A DNA stretch of 64,000 bases, taken from Nostoc commune NIES-4072 (lineage in GTDB: Bacteria; Cyanobacteriota; Cyanobacteriia; Cyanobacteriales; Nostocaceae). The stretch lies in the NCBI RefSeq assembly GCF_003113895.1, contig NZ_BDUD01000001.1, positions 679,388-743,387 on the forward strand, read 5' to 3'. This document shows positions 28,101 to 36,647 of this stretch, piece by piece. Numbering within the stretch: the first letter of the stretch is position 1; every line of letters starts with the position of its first letter. Made by a program: the position numbers and the translations under genes. The notes beneath the pieces are model-generated. The model saw only the letters and a list, made by a program, of their open reading frames with translations, was not told the DNA's origin and searched no databases.

Positions 28101-28928
28101 ATTTCTTTACCCGTTGGCGTGGCGATTGATAATCAATTTGTCAGCATTAAGGTCAATGGGGTGGAAAATCTCGTGCCAACTCCGGCGGCAAATCCCATAG
28201 CTGCTGACTATGGGACAACAAAAACCGTTAACATCACCAACGGTTGGCAGGCTGGGGTAAACACCATTGAAATCATCGCCGATTCTGGCCCTGATCGAGT
28301 TGGTTTCTTCCTAGCCGTTCAAGCCACCACTACTCAAGTTTGTACTAACCCGAATGTTCTCTTGGTGAAACGGATTACAGCCATTAATGGCGATCGCACC
28401 AAAAACCCCAATGACAACACACCATTAAATACCTTCGTTGATGATACCACCTCGACTCGTAAAGCCGACGATAACAATGCTAACTGGAAGTCTGGTTATC
28501 TCGTGGGGGCAATTGACGGCGGTAAAGTCAAGCCAGGAGACGAGATTGAATATACAATCTATTTCCTGAATGCGGGTAGCGTTAATGCCAATACTGTGAA
28601 AGTGTGCGATCGCATTAGTGCTAACCAAAATTTTAAAGTCGGTGCTTATGGTACTAGCAAAGATATGCAATTGCAGCTAGGAACGAGTACAGTACTTGAT
28701 TTAACCAGTGCATCGGATACAGCCGATCGCGCTCAATTGATTAGCGCTGGTGGTAGTGTTCCCGCTAATTGTTATCTCAAGGCGACTAATGATAATGGCA
28801 CTTTAGTTATTGATGTGACTGGTAATACTGGAGTCCCAAATTTAACTACTATGCCAGGGTCTACAGGGCAAGGTTCACCTAATGATTCCTATGGTTTCTT
28901 GCGTTTTATCACGAAGGTGAAGCCCTAA
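25122..28928 (+). CDS. large glycine-rich secreted DUF11/SdrD-B protein
   Basis: 1268 residues. Long N-terminus with signal peptide to about 55 (LRIVGTLIVSGAFLAPQILL, cleavage near SALA-DK). Residues about 70-240 form a beta domain; 240-510 is a glycine-rich stretch (GGGGGAGG-type) that could form polyglycine-II-like or beta-helix structure; 570-690 is a DUF11 repeat (KTTSTPTTTAGGTATYTITV); 715-850 is SdrD-B-like (VSGTVFSDADADVTINGSD); 850-1075 is unassigned; and 1078-1268 is a C-terminal module (VLLVKRITAINGDRTKNP...GDEIEYTIYFLN) ending FLRFITKVKP. The last module and the SdrD-B part are nearly repeated in the next gene. An 11-G run lies in the coding sequence. Confidence 0.82.
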   Translation: MKYLFKYLREINKLAHKSLPRRSYSLSTLRIVGTLIVSGAFLAPQILLPPQSALADKTGICAVPGKDGVGTISGILNSYYPGATGATVAVGAMSIPVGAINSAGSTTPIAAGDLLLIIQMQDAAIDSTNSDAYGNGVGGDVTPPAGVTTVPQPLGASGWTNLNKAGRYEYAVATGPVSGGAIPISQGTVNSYSQSTATTAKGQSTYQVVRIPQYSSGTISGAVTTSARWNGSSGGIVAFDVAGQLNLGGGTVDVNGLGFRGGGTNKNGVTNGGNAQTNYRSTDTGAGTGSDAPKGEGIAGTPRLVSQQPFGSFNVRSSTVTIDNSTQGYPNGDDGRGAPANAGGGGNEHNSGGGGGANGGNGGLGGRSFTYTGGGTGLGYYVGGFGGTALTADPTRLVMGGGGGAGDVNDQVMPSGSGGGGGGMVFIRAGSVSGTATINARGADGIDSPGGANPDAGGGGGAGGTALITAAGGSLAGLTINATGGTGGDLNENGTNETDGPGGGGGGGAVYTTGGVTANVSGGTSGLIVNGTVNNNTSNGATAGTSGINQTVTAASLTTSISGSAGCVPQLTVTKTTSTPTTTAGGTATYTITVANAANRASATQVDISDALPAGFTYASVGSVNLTGGATRTTTTNPTVGATNPSFGQFTIPGGGQVQITFTVNVVAGKALGTYQNPATATYLDPTRTTTNGTTTATYNSASSTGEDVTIIPPPVTVSGTVFSDADADVTINGSDAGSNAGSANLTIYAVDTSGKVLDKITVAANGTYSLANVPANSSVTLRLSNDSTVAIGATAPTASTIPSGWYYTGENKNGTVDGTIATLGNIALTTTTSNLTNQNFGIRQAYTITADPAPTTCNPDYRTALNTGITAAGGQLAVGAYDLNWTAEWIAGPASGPGTPYAPPRPVGVMPAVVVGKLASTWVTEPTNPANARWISYPFRLSVNTDGYHNDADLDGIQAEGNSGFSGPGTSDDVRLKFTSTLTLPSNANTISISLPVGVAIDNQFVSIKVNGVENLVPTPAANPIAADYGTTKTVNITNGWQAGVNTIEIIADSGPDRVGFFLAVQATTTQVCTNPNVLLVKRITAINGDRTKNPNDNTPLNTFVDDTTSTRKADDNNANWKSGYLVGAIDGGKVKPGDEIEYTIYFLNAGSVNANTVKVCDRISANQNFKVGAYGTSKDMQLQLGTSTVLDLTSASDTADRAQLISAGGSVPANCYLKATNDNGTLVIDVTGNTGVPNLTTMPGSTGQGSPNDSYGFLRFITKVKP
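26631..26641 (+). repeat. homopolymeric G11 tract in a surface-protein gene
   Basis: Eleven consecutive G inside the glycine codons of the 1268-residue protein (about residue 503). A one-base slip would shift the frame and remove the DUF11, SdrD-B and C-terminal modules. Other G runs nearby reach 7. Confidence 0.85.
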
Positions 28929-29046
28929 CTGTTAACTAACCTCTAAGACGCGAAATTGGACTGGGCTTTGCCCCGCAACCCTTTCGCATCTCTCCAATCC
29001 AGGAAATAATTTCAATTTTTCCACTATTACAAAACCAAAACAACTT

Positions 29047-31185
29047 ATGTTCAAACATCAATTCATCGAGAAAAAGTCTAATAATCAACGCCAAAAAGAC
29101 CAAAAGGGTAAATCCTACTCTACCGTAATTATACTGTCATATCTATTTTTAAACAGTACTTTACTACAAGTCTTACCAGCATTAGCGGCTAGTCCGACAC
29201 CTGGTACTGTAATTGATAACCAAGCAACTGGTAGTTTTATTGATTCTACGGATAATACTGAAAAACCAATTGAATCTAACATCGTCAAAGTCACGGTGGC
29301 AGAAGTTGCAGGGATTACGATAACATCCGCAAATACACCTGGCGCTTCAACGGGTAGTACTAGCAACTTCGATTTTACAGTAACCAACGTCGGTAATGAC
29401 CCAACCCAGTTTTTTATTCCCGATGCACCTTCGGCGATTAGCGGGGGTACAGCAGGGACATTGAAAATTGTTGCTTATGACCCAGATGGTAGTGGCCCAG
29501 CAGCACCAGTTGACCTGACCTCCAACAACATTACTGTGCCGAGTGGGGGTCGCAGTACAGGGACATTGTTAGGTGCGATCGCTTCTGCTAACAACGGTTC
29601 GATTCCCGCCGGTGCGTCGATTGTGGTGCGGGTTCCAGTCACCGTGACGGCAGCAGATAGCCAGACTGTGAGTGTGACACTAGGTAATACGAGTGGACAA
29701 CCGAGCAATAGCAACACTCCATATATTCTGGGTGCGAATGGAAGTGGAAGCAACGATTTATACACTGTTGATAACGCCGATGGTACTTCCGGCGAATCGG
29801 CAGGCGCACCGATAAATGGCGATACGACAAATCATCGCCAAGAAGCGAGTGCAATCCAGACGGTGACGGTAGTCAATACTGTTGTCACGGTGAGTGGAAC
29901 TGTGTTTAGGGATGCCAATGGTAACGTTACTATTGATGGCAGCGATGTGGGAACCAATGCCGGATCAACTAACCTGACTATTTATGCGATCAATACTGCT
30001 GGTAATGTAGTCGATAAAGCCACAGTCGCAGCTAATGGAACTTACAGTCTGCCCAATGTCCCAGTAAATTCCAGTGTGACGCTGCGGCTGTCTAACAACT
30101 CCACTGTAGCTATTGGGGCAACTGCTCCCACAACCCCTAGCTTGCCGAGTAACTGGGTGAATACTGGTGAGAACAAAAATGGCACGACTGAAACCACTAC
30201 GCCCGGTGATATTGCTATCACTACGACGACGGTCAACATCATCACTAATCAAGATTTTGGGATTGAGCAACTCCCGGATACGACCAACTTAAATCCAGCG
30301 CCTCAAACCAATCCGGGCGGGACGGCAACGATTCAAGTGCCAACCTTAGCGGGAACTGACCCCGAAGATGGCGCATTGGGCAGTGGTAATAAATTCAAAA
30401 TTGTCACCTTACCGACCAATGGAACGCTGACTTACAATAACGTAGCCGTGACTGCGGGGCAGGTCATTAGTAGCTATGATCCAACGTTATTGAAGCTTGA
30501 TCCTCAAGATGGAGCGATTACCGTTAGTTTTACCTATGCGGCGATCGATGCTGCAAGCAAAGAAGATGCGACTCCTGCAACAGTGACGATACCCTTTGTC
30601 ACTCGTGCCAATGTTTTATTAGTCAAACGGATTACTGCAATTAATGGCGATCGCACCAAAAACCCCAATGACAACACACCGCTAAATGCCTTCGTTGACG
30701 ATACCACCTCGACTCGTCAAGCCGACGATAACAGCCCCAATTGGAAGTCTAATTATCTGTTAGGGGCAATTGATGCTGGCAAAGTCAAGCCAGGGGACGA
30801 GATTGAATATACAATCTATTTCCTGAATGCCGGTAGTAGTAATGCCAATACTGTCAGAGTGTGCGATCGCCTTAGTGACAACCAAGATTTTAAAGTCAGT
30901 GCTTATGGTACTAACAAAGATATGCAATTGCAGCTAGGAACGAGTACAGTACTTGATTTAACTAGTGCGTCGGACGCAGGCGATCGCGCTCAATTGATTA
31001 GTGCTGGTAATAGCGTTCCCACTAATTGTTATCTCAAGGCAGCTAATAATAATGGCACTTTAGTTATTGATGTGACTGGTAATACTGGAGTCCCAAATTT
31101 AACTACTATGCCAGGGTCAACAGGGCAGGGTTCACCTAATGATTCCTATGGTTTCTTCCGCTTTGTGACGAAGGTGAAGCCCTAA
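29047..31185 (+). CDS. secreted mosaic DUF11-family surface protein
   Basis: 712 residues. Signal peptide about 21-48 (VIILSYLFLNSTLLQVLPALA). An N-terminal module (48-275, VTVAEVAGITITSA, VTNVGNDPTQFFIPDAPS, DLYTVDNADG) is nearly the same as in the next gene. Then an SdrD-B-like domain (276-400, VSGTVFRDANGNVTIDGSD) close to that of the preceding gene, a cadherin-like stretch (405-515, LAGTDPEDGALGSGNKFKIV) and a C-terminal module (519-712, VLLVKRITAING) again close to the preceding gene, ending FFRFVTKVKP. So it is a chimera of its two neighbours. Confidence 0.82.
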   Translation: MFKHQFIEKKSNNQRQKDQKGKSYSTVIILSYLFLNSTLLQVLPALAASPTPGTVIDNQATGSFIDSTDNTEKPIESNIVKVTVAEVAGITITSANTPGASTGSTSNFDFTVTNVGNDPTQFFIPDAPSAISGGTAGTLKIVAYDPDGSGPAAPVDLTSNNITVPSGGRSTGTLLGAIASANNGSIPAGASIVVRVPVTVTAADSQTVSVTLGNTSGQPSNSNTPYILGANGSGSNDLYTVDNADGTSGESAGAPINGDTTNHRQEASAIQTVTVVNTVVTVSGTVFRDANGNVTIDGSDVGTNAGSTNLTIYAINTAGNVVDKATVAANGTYSLPNVPVNSSVTLRLSNNSTVAIGATAPTTPSLPSNWVNTGENKNGTTETTTPGDIAITTTTVNIITNQDFGIEQLPDTTNLNPAPQTNPGGTATIQVPTLAGTDPEDGALGSGNKFKIVTLPTNGTLTYNNVAVTAGQVISSYDPTLLKLDPQDGAITVSFTYAAIDAASKEDATPATVTIPFVTRANVLLVKRITAINGDRTKNPNDNTPLNAFVDDTTSTRQADDNSPNWKSNYLLGAIDAGKVKPGDEIEYTIYFLNAGSSNANTVRVCDRLSDNQDFKVSAYGTNKDMQLQLGTSTVLDLTSASDAGDRAQLISAGNSVPTNCYLKAANNNGTLVIDVTGNTGVPNLTTMPGSTGQGSPNDSYGFFRFVTKVKP

Positions 31186-31203
31186 CTTTAACGAACCCTC
31201 ACG

Positions 31204-31236
31204 TTGTAGAGACGTAGCAGTGCTACGTCTCTACAA
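31204..31236. repeat. TGTAGAGACG hairpin repeat, copy 2
   Basis: Perfect 16-bp inverted repeat TTGTAGAGACGTAGCA / TGCTACGTCTCTACAA with a 1-nt centre, in the 99-bp gap between two surface genes. Related to 24676-24706. It could also act as an attenuator. Confidence 0.85.
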
Positions 31237-31284
31237 TCTAGGGAAGAATTTAAATTTTTCAGTATTGAAAAAGCAAAACTACTT

Positions 31285-34098
31285 ATGTTAAAACATCAAT
31301 TCATCCAGAAAAAGTCTAGTTATCAACGCCAAAAAGACCAAAAGGGTAAATCATACCCCTGCGTAATTATACTGTTATATTTATTTTTAAGCGGTACTTT
31401 ACTACAAGTCTTACCAGCATTGGCTGCTAGTCCGACACCTGATACTGTAATTGATAACCAAGTAACTGGTAGTTTTAATGATTCTACAGATAATACTGAA
31501 AAACAAGTTGAATCAAATATAGTTAAAGTAACTGTGGCAGAAGTTGCAGGGATTACAATTACAGCAGCAAATACACCCAGTGGAACAACTGGCAGTGCTG
31601 TCAACTTTGACTTTACAGTGACTAACGTCGGTAATGATCCGACACAGTTCTTTATTCCCGATGTACCTTCGGTGATTAGCGGGGGTACGGCTGGCACACT
31701 GCAAATTGTTGCCTATGACCCAGATGGTAGTGGGCCAACGGCAGCAGTTGACCTTACTGCTAACAATATTACTGTTCCTAATGGTGGTGAAAATACGGGG
31801 ATATTGTTAGGTGCGTTGTTTACCGCCGTAGGCATCGCTTCTGCTAACAACGGTTCGATTCCCGCAGGCGGTTCAATTGTTGTACGGGTTCCAGTAACAG
31901 TCACGGCAAGTGGTGGACAAACTGTAAGTGTGACATTAGGCAATACTAGTGGACAACCCAGCAATAGTAATACTCCATATATTCTAGGTGCAAATGGAAC
32001 TGGAAGCAGGGATTTATACACTGTTGATAACGCCGATAACATTTCCGGTGAATCGGCAGGCGTACCGATTAATGGGGATGCAACAAATCACCGCCAAGAA
32101 GCCAGTGCAATCCAGACAATAACGGTTGCTAACAGTGTCAGTATTTCCGGGACGCTTTACCGGGATGATAATCGCAACAGTACGAACAATGGTGAGCCTG
32201 GGATTGGAAATGTGCGTGTGATTCTCTACCAAGATACTGACAACAATGGTGAACTTGCTACGAGTGAAATCATCCAGCAAGTAACAACTCTCGCTGACGG
32301 TAGTTATCAATTTACCAACATCGCTGCTGGAACTTACAAAATCAAAGTAGATATTGCTGATATAGATGTGCCTGTAGGGTACACGCTGGGTACTCCTGAT
32401 AATTTGCCAGTTACGGTTAATACTACCAATATCACCGGAGAAGATTTTGGTTTCTATCCGGCTTCTACCTGTGAATGGGATGCTCAACTCTACACAGGTC
32501 ATTTTCCAATTCCAGGCGCACAGGCTAGCGAGACTGTAGCGAATGGTCTTTATGGTACAACTGGATTACCAACGCTCCGTGGCACTGCAAAATTTGGAGC
32601 GGCAAGTTCCGCATTTACTTTTAATGATCAATCTATAAGTGCAACTGCCCATCCGTTACAAACAATTATTAGCGGTGCGTTTCCAACTGAGGGTTATGTT
32701 CCGATTAACGGAGACTACACTTCACCAGGAAATGGTAGCGATCAACCCAACTGGGCGATCGTGTTTAAGCGGCAGGCACTTGCCAAAGGCAGAGTTACCT
32801 TGGGGCAAGCAGGAGCTTACATTGATGATTCAATGGAAGTTTATATTAATGGACTGCGGGTCGGGAATCCTGTTCTAACTTCTACTAGCAGCCTACCAGC
32901 AAGCAGCGTATCAACAGTTTCCGTCAATGCTGGCGATATTATTGAGATTCGCCTATCGAACTACGCCAATATTGGTGGCTTTAAGGTAACTACTGATTTT
33001 GTCTCTGACTTCGGCGATGCACCAAGCAGTTATGGCGAAGCTTCACACGCAATTGGTTGTGGTAATCCCTCCCTTGGCCCAACTGTAACTGGAGAATATA
33101 GTCAGCCTTACAGTGCCAATGCGGATGGTGATAGTGGCGATGATGGTGTGACTTTACCTTCAGGACTAACTGTAGGAAAGTCTGTATCAATTACCGTTAA
33201 CGCTTCGACAGCAGGATTTCTCAATGCTTGGATCGATTTTAATAAAAATGGGGTCTTTGATAGTGGCGAACAACTCAATTTGACCAATGTCACTAATGGA
33301 ACGGCTGCAACGGTTAATAATGTTCCACTCAATGCTGGAAACAATACTTTAACCTTTACTGTACCCAGCAATGCAACCCTTGGTAGTAGCTTTGCTCGTT
33401 TCCGGTTTACGACTAGTACAGTTGCAACACCCAGCCCAACAGGTTCAGGGGGAGTTGGAGAGGTGGAAGATTACCCAGTGACGTTAACAGGCCAACCTAA
33501 GCTAATTTTAGTTAAACGGATTACCCGCATTAATAACCAGGACTTAACCGATATTGTGGATGGTCGCAGCGACGTTTCTACTAACGCTACCAATTACGTA
33601 GCATCTCCTAATGACGTTGATGATGATAGCAGTAACCCATGGCCTAGTGGTTACTTGCGCGGATTGATCAACGGTGGGACAGTCAAGCCAGGAGATGAGT
33701 TAGAGTACACTATATATTTCCTCTCCAATGGTCTGGGTGATGTAACTAGTGTGCAAATCTGTGACTTAGTACCTACCAATACTACTTTTCTTCCTACTGC
33801 TTTTAATGGTATGACTCCTAGTGATGGCGGCTTACCAGGAGCAGATCAAGGTATTGCTCTTGGGCTTGGTTCTAGCACTCCTACGGCTTATCTTACCAAT
33901 GCACAAGATGGCGATCGCGGACATTTTTATACACCTAACGAATCAGGCATTCCATCATCCTGTGGTGGTAACACTAATGGGGCTGTGGTGGTGAATATCA
34001 CGCGGAGTCCAGATTTGTCAAATCTACCTCCAGCAAATGGATCTGGAACTCCAGCTAATTCTTATGGCTTTGTTCGCTTCCGCGCCAGGGTGAAATAG
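31285..34098 (+). CDS. secreted surface protein with Cna-B and GEVED domains
   Basis: 937 residues. The signal peptide and N-terminal module (to about 285) match the preceding gene almost residue for residue, apart from an insertion LFTAVG in its IPAG region. Then a Cna-B/SdrD-B domain (286-392, GTLYRDDNRNSTNNGEPGIG), an unassigned beta domain (393-570), a GEVED domain (about 575-735: DFGDAPSSYG, AWIDFNKNGVFDSGEQL, GEVEDYPVTL) and the C-terminal module (LILVKRITRIN...GDELEYTIYFLS) ending FVRFRARVK. GEVED domains occur in secreted adhesins and enzymes. Last gene of the locus; the next gene is on the other strand. Confidence 0.82.
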   Translation: MLKHQFIQKKSSYQRQKDQKGKSYPCVIILLYLFLSGTLLQVLPALAASPTPDTVIDNQVTGSFNDSTDNTEKQVESNIVKVTVAEVAGITITAANTPSGTTGSAVNFDFTVTNVGNDPTQFFIPDVPSVISGGTAGTLQIVAYDPDGSGPTAAVDLTANNITVPNGGENTGILLGALFTAVGIASANNGSIPAGGSIVVRVPVTVTASGGQTVSVTLGNTSGQPSNSNTPYILGANGTGSRDLYTVDNADNISGESAGVPINGDATNHRQEASAIQTITVANSVSISGTLYRDDNRNSTNNGEPGIGNVRVILYQDTDNNGELATSEIIQQVTTLADGSYQFTNIAAGTYKIKVDIADIDVPVGYTLGTPDNLPVTVNTTNITGEDFGFYPASTCEWDAQLYTGHFPIPGAQASETVANGLYGTTGLPTLRGTAKFGAASSAFTFNDQSISATAHPLQTIISGAFPTEGYVPINGDYTSPGNGSDQPNWAIVFKRQALAKGRVTLGQAGAYIDDSMEVYINGLRVGNPVLTSTSSLPASSVSTVSVNAGDIIEIRLSNYANIGGFKVTTDFVSDFGDAPSSYGEASHAIGCGNPSLGPTVTGEYSQPYSANADGDSGDDGVTLPSGLTVGKSVSITVNASTAGFLNAWIDFNKNGVFDSGEQLNLTNVTNGTAATVNNVPLNAGNNTLTFTVPSNATLGSSFARFRFTTSTVATPSPTGSGGVGEVEDYPVTLTGQPKLILVKRITRINNQDLTDIVDGRSDVSTNATNYVASPNDVDDDSSNPWPSGYLRGLINGGTVKPGDELEYTIYFLSNGLGDVTSVQICDLVPTNTTFLPTAFNGMTPSDGGLPGADQGIALGLGSSTPTAYLTNAQDGDRGHFYTPNESGIPSSCGGNTNGAVVVNITRSPDLSNLPPANGSGTPANSYGFVRFRARVK

Positions 34099-34160
34099 GG
34101 GCAGTTCCAATACGGTTCAGAAGTGAGGTTTTGTGCTTATACCAACCTATGTCTATTTTC

Positions 34161-35525
34161 TCAGACAGATAAGGCTTGTCTCACTTCAACTGGTTCACCT
34201 GTCAAGCTAAAGGGGCGGACTTCAGTAATTTTTACCTTGACTAACTGCCCTTTCAATTGTTTGATGTCGCCACTGAAGAATGTCAAACGATTACCGTCAG
34301 TGCGTCCCATCACCTGGGTTTGATCTTTGGGATTTTGGTCTTCTACTAAAACTTCTTCAATGCGTCCAAAATAACGTTGCGATCGCTCGGCTACTTTCAA
34401 GTTTCCTAAATGATTCAGGCGTTGGAGGCGATCGCTTTTAACTTCTTCACTCAGTTGATTGTCCCACAAAGCGGCTGGTGTCCCTGGACGCGGCGAATAT
34501 GCTGCTGTGTTCAACATGTCAAAGCCAATATCTTCCACCAGTTTCAAGGTATTTTCAAATTGTGCTTCTGTCTCCCCAGGAAAACCGACGATCGCATCGG
34601 CACTAATGGAAGCATCTGGCATATACTGCCGAATGGTATCGATAATCCGGCGATATTTTTCATGGGTATAACCCCGCGCCATCGCTTTTAAAAGTTCATT
34701 ATCCCCAGATTGAAAGGGAATGTGGAAGTGTTTGCACACCTTTGGCAATTCAGCACAAGCCTTAATTAATCTCTCTGTAAAATAACGAGGGTGGCTAGTA
34801 GCAAATCTTAACCTTTCAATTCCTGGTACATCATGGACGTAATAAAGTAAATCTGTGAAGTTGTGCAGATGCCGACCTTCTGCTGTTGCTCCTGGTAAAT
34901 CTCTGCCGTAAGCGTCAATATTTTGACCGAGTAGAGTAATTTCTTTGTAGCCTTGCCTTCCTAATTCTTCCATTTCAGCGCGGATAGCTGACGGTGTGCG
35001 AGATTGTTCGATACCGCGCACATTGGGAACTACACAGTAGGTGCAGCGTTCGTTACAGCCGTAAATTACATTTACCCAAGCTGTTACTTTACTATCCCGT
35101 CGCGGCTGCGTGATATCTTCAATAATATGAACTGACTCGGTGGCGACAACTTGATTGCCGTCGAACACTGACTCCAACAAATCTTTGAGGCGGTTGGCGT
35201 GTTGTGGCCCCATTACCAAGTCTAATTCTGGGACTCGTCGCAATAGTGCTTCACCTTCTTGCTGGGCAACACAACCTGCAACGATGAGGGTTAAATCAGG
35301 CTGCTCATGTTTGCGCTTTGCTTGTCTGCCGAGGTAAGAATATACTTTCTGTTCGGCATTATCCCGAATTGTGCAGGTATTGTAAAGAATTACATCTGCA
35401 TCATTCGGATCTTCTGACCATTCAAAGCCCATGTCTTCCAAAACGCCAGCCATGCGCTCTGAGTCAGCTTTATTCATCTGACAACCGAAGGTAGTGATGT
35501 GGTAGTGGCGTTTATAAGTGGTCAT
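34161..35525 (-). CDS. miaB: tRNA-2-methylthio-N6-dimethylallyladenosine synthase MiaB
   Basis: Radical-SAM methylthiotransferase that converts i6A37 to ms2i6A37 in tRNAs reading UNN codons. 454 residues from the ATG at 35523-35525 ([19 protein letters not shown]); a TTG two codons upstream is less likely. An N-terminal UPF0004 domain carries three cluster-binding Cys (FGCQMN, NTCTIRD, VAGCVAQ); the radical-SAM motif is CNERCTYC at about 155; a C-terminal TRAM domain (about 385-450) contains [14 protein letters not shown]. Length and motifs are complete. Confidence 0.96.
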   Translation of the reverse strand: MTTYKRHYHITTFGCQMNKADSERMAGVLEDMGFEWSEDPNDADVILYNTCTIRDNAEQKVYSYLGRQAKRKHEQPDLTLIVAGCVAQQEGEALLRRVPELDLVMGPQHANRLKDLLESVFDGNQVVATESVHIIEDITQPRRDSKVTAWVNVIYGCNERCTYCVVPNVRGIEQSRTPSAIRAEMEELGRQGYKEITLLGQNIDAYGRDLPGATAEGRHLHNFTDLLYYVHDVPGIERLRFATSHPRYFTERLIKACAELPKVCKHFHIPFQSGDNELLKAMARGYTHEKYRRIIDTIRQYMPDASISADAIVGFPGETEAQFENTLKLVEDIGFDMLNTAAYSPRPGTPAALWDNQLSEEVKSDRLQRLNHLGNLKVAERSQRYFGRIEEVLVEDQNPKDQTQVMGRTDGNRLTFFSGDIKQLKGQLVKVKITEVRPFSLTGEPVEVRQALSV

Positions 35526-35920
35526 GGGCAATTCTGCTTAATCAGGGTAATGTATCTAAGGTTTTTTTCTATTCTAACCCGCGTAACGCAGTGTCTCTTT
35601 TTTACTCGCTGTCTCAGCTGTAGTCTATTCATCTGTAAATCACTGTAATATCATAATCCGGTTAATCAACCTGAGTAAAAATGTTTGTAGTCAGGACTGA
35701 AGTCCTGCTTTTGTTCGCGTAACCCTCTTTACGAGACGCTATGCGTAGCAAGATCCCCAAAGGGGTACACTACAAACTAACATTTTTATTATGGGAATTT
35801 TCGCCTAGAGTTAGATAAATTTAAATGCAGTTTTTTGCAACTTTATATATATAATAATAGACTTATCAGTGATAAATGCTGATATTTTCGCTGTCGCTTA
35901 GTTAACCAGTTAAAGTGAGG
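35526..35920. other. intergenic region with a dispersed repeat
   Basis: 395 bases between miaB and the Uma2 gene; only the inverted-repeat element at 35683-35777 stands out. Confidence 0.6.
35683..35777. repeat. MITE-like element with 9-bp inverted ends
   Basis: GTTTGTAGT at the left and ACTACAAAC at the right enclose a small palindrome AGGACTGAAGTCCT (35693-35706) and a repeat-like GCGTAACCC...GCGTAGCAAGATCCCC block. No coding capacity, so it looks like a non-autonomous dispersed repeat. Confidence 0.55.
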
Positions 35921-36502
35921 TTATTCTTTAGCCTCAAAGTCAACTTTATCATAAATATCTGATAGAGGAATTTGAAATTGAATAGAGGATAGTGTTAAAA
36001 TACTACTCTCTTCTTCATATTCTGAGAAAATCCATTTTTTTTCGTCAGTTTTAGAATACTGTTCTACATGATTTTTGTACTGATCAATCAGAACATATTC
36101 TTGAAAACCAGGGATAGTGCGATAAGCTGCAAATTTTTCATCTATGTCATAGCTTCTGGTAGATTTGGATAGCACTTCACAAATCACTAAGGGATTAGTA
36201 ATTGTATCTTTACGTCCTTCAGAAAATTCTAATGAACCTGCAACAACCATGACATCAGGATATGTATGAATTCGCTTTTTGGGAATCCATAGACGTTGAT
36301 CAGTGATGAATACTCGATAAGGTTGCCGCTTCAAAGCAAAATTGAGGGCTGCATAAAAATTACCAGCTATTTGGTTGTGATTTGGTGTTCCGCCTGTCAT
36401 GGGTATAATTTGACCATCTATATATTCATGACGATAGTCGGAAATGATTTCTAGTTCTAGGTATTCTGTGGGAGAATAGTCGCGTTTTTCTTGTAGTTGC
36501 AT
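35921..36502 (-). CDS. Uma2-family (DUF820) restriction-endonuclease-like protein
   Basis: 193 residues from the ATG at 36500-36502 (MQLQEKRDYSPTEYLELE); an upstream ATG at 36568 would add 22 residues that look non-coding. PD-(D/E)xK fold features: YIDGQIIPMTGGTPNHNQI, YPDVMVVAG (catalytic Asp) and LVICEVLSKST (E-x-L). The family is hugely expanded in cyanobacteria and its biological role is unclear; some copies sit beside transposons. No partner gene is seen here. Confidence 0.85.
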   Translation of the reverse strand: MQLQEKRDYSPTEYLELEIISDYRHEYIDGQIIPMTGGTPNHNQIAGNFYAALNFALKRQPYRVFITDQRLWIPKKRIHTYPDVMVVAGSLEFSEGRKDTITNPLVICEVLSKSTRSYDIDEKFAAYRTIPGFQEYVLIDQYKNHVEQYSKTDEKKWIFSEYEEESSILTLSSIQFQIPLSDIYDKVDFEAKE

Positions 36503-36647
36503 AGGGCAAGATTTTTTGGTATTTTTGATTTTGCATTGACCGGATGCAAAAAATTTATGTCCGATCAATGCTATTCGTTTTTACTGTAGCGTTGTTTTTT
36601 AACGCACCAGGTAGCTAAGGGAAACGCAGAGGAACGCAAAGGGGTTA

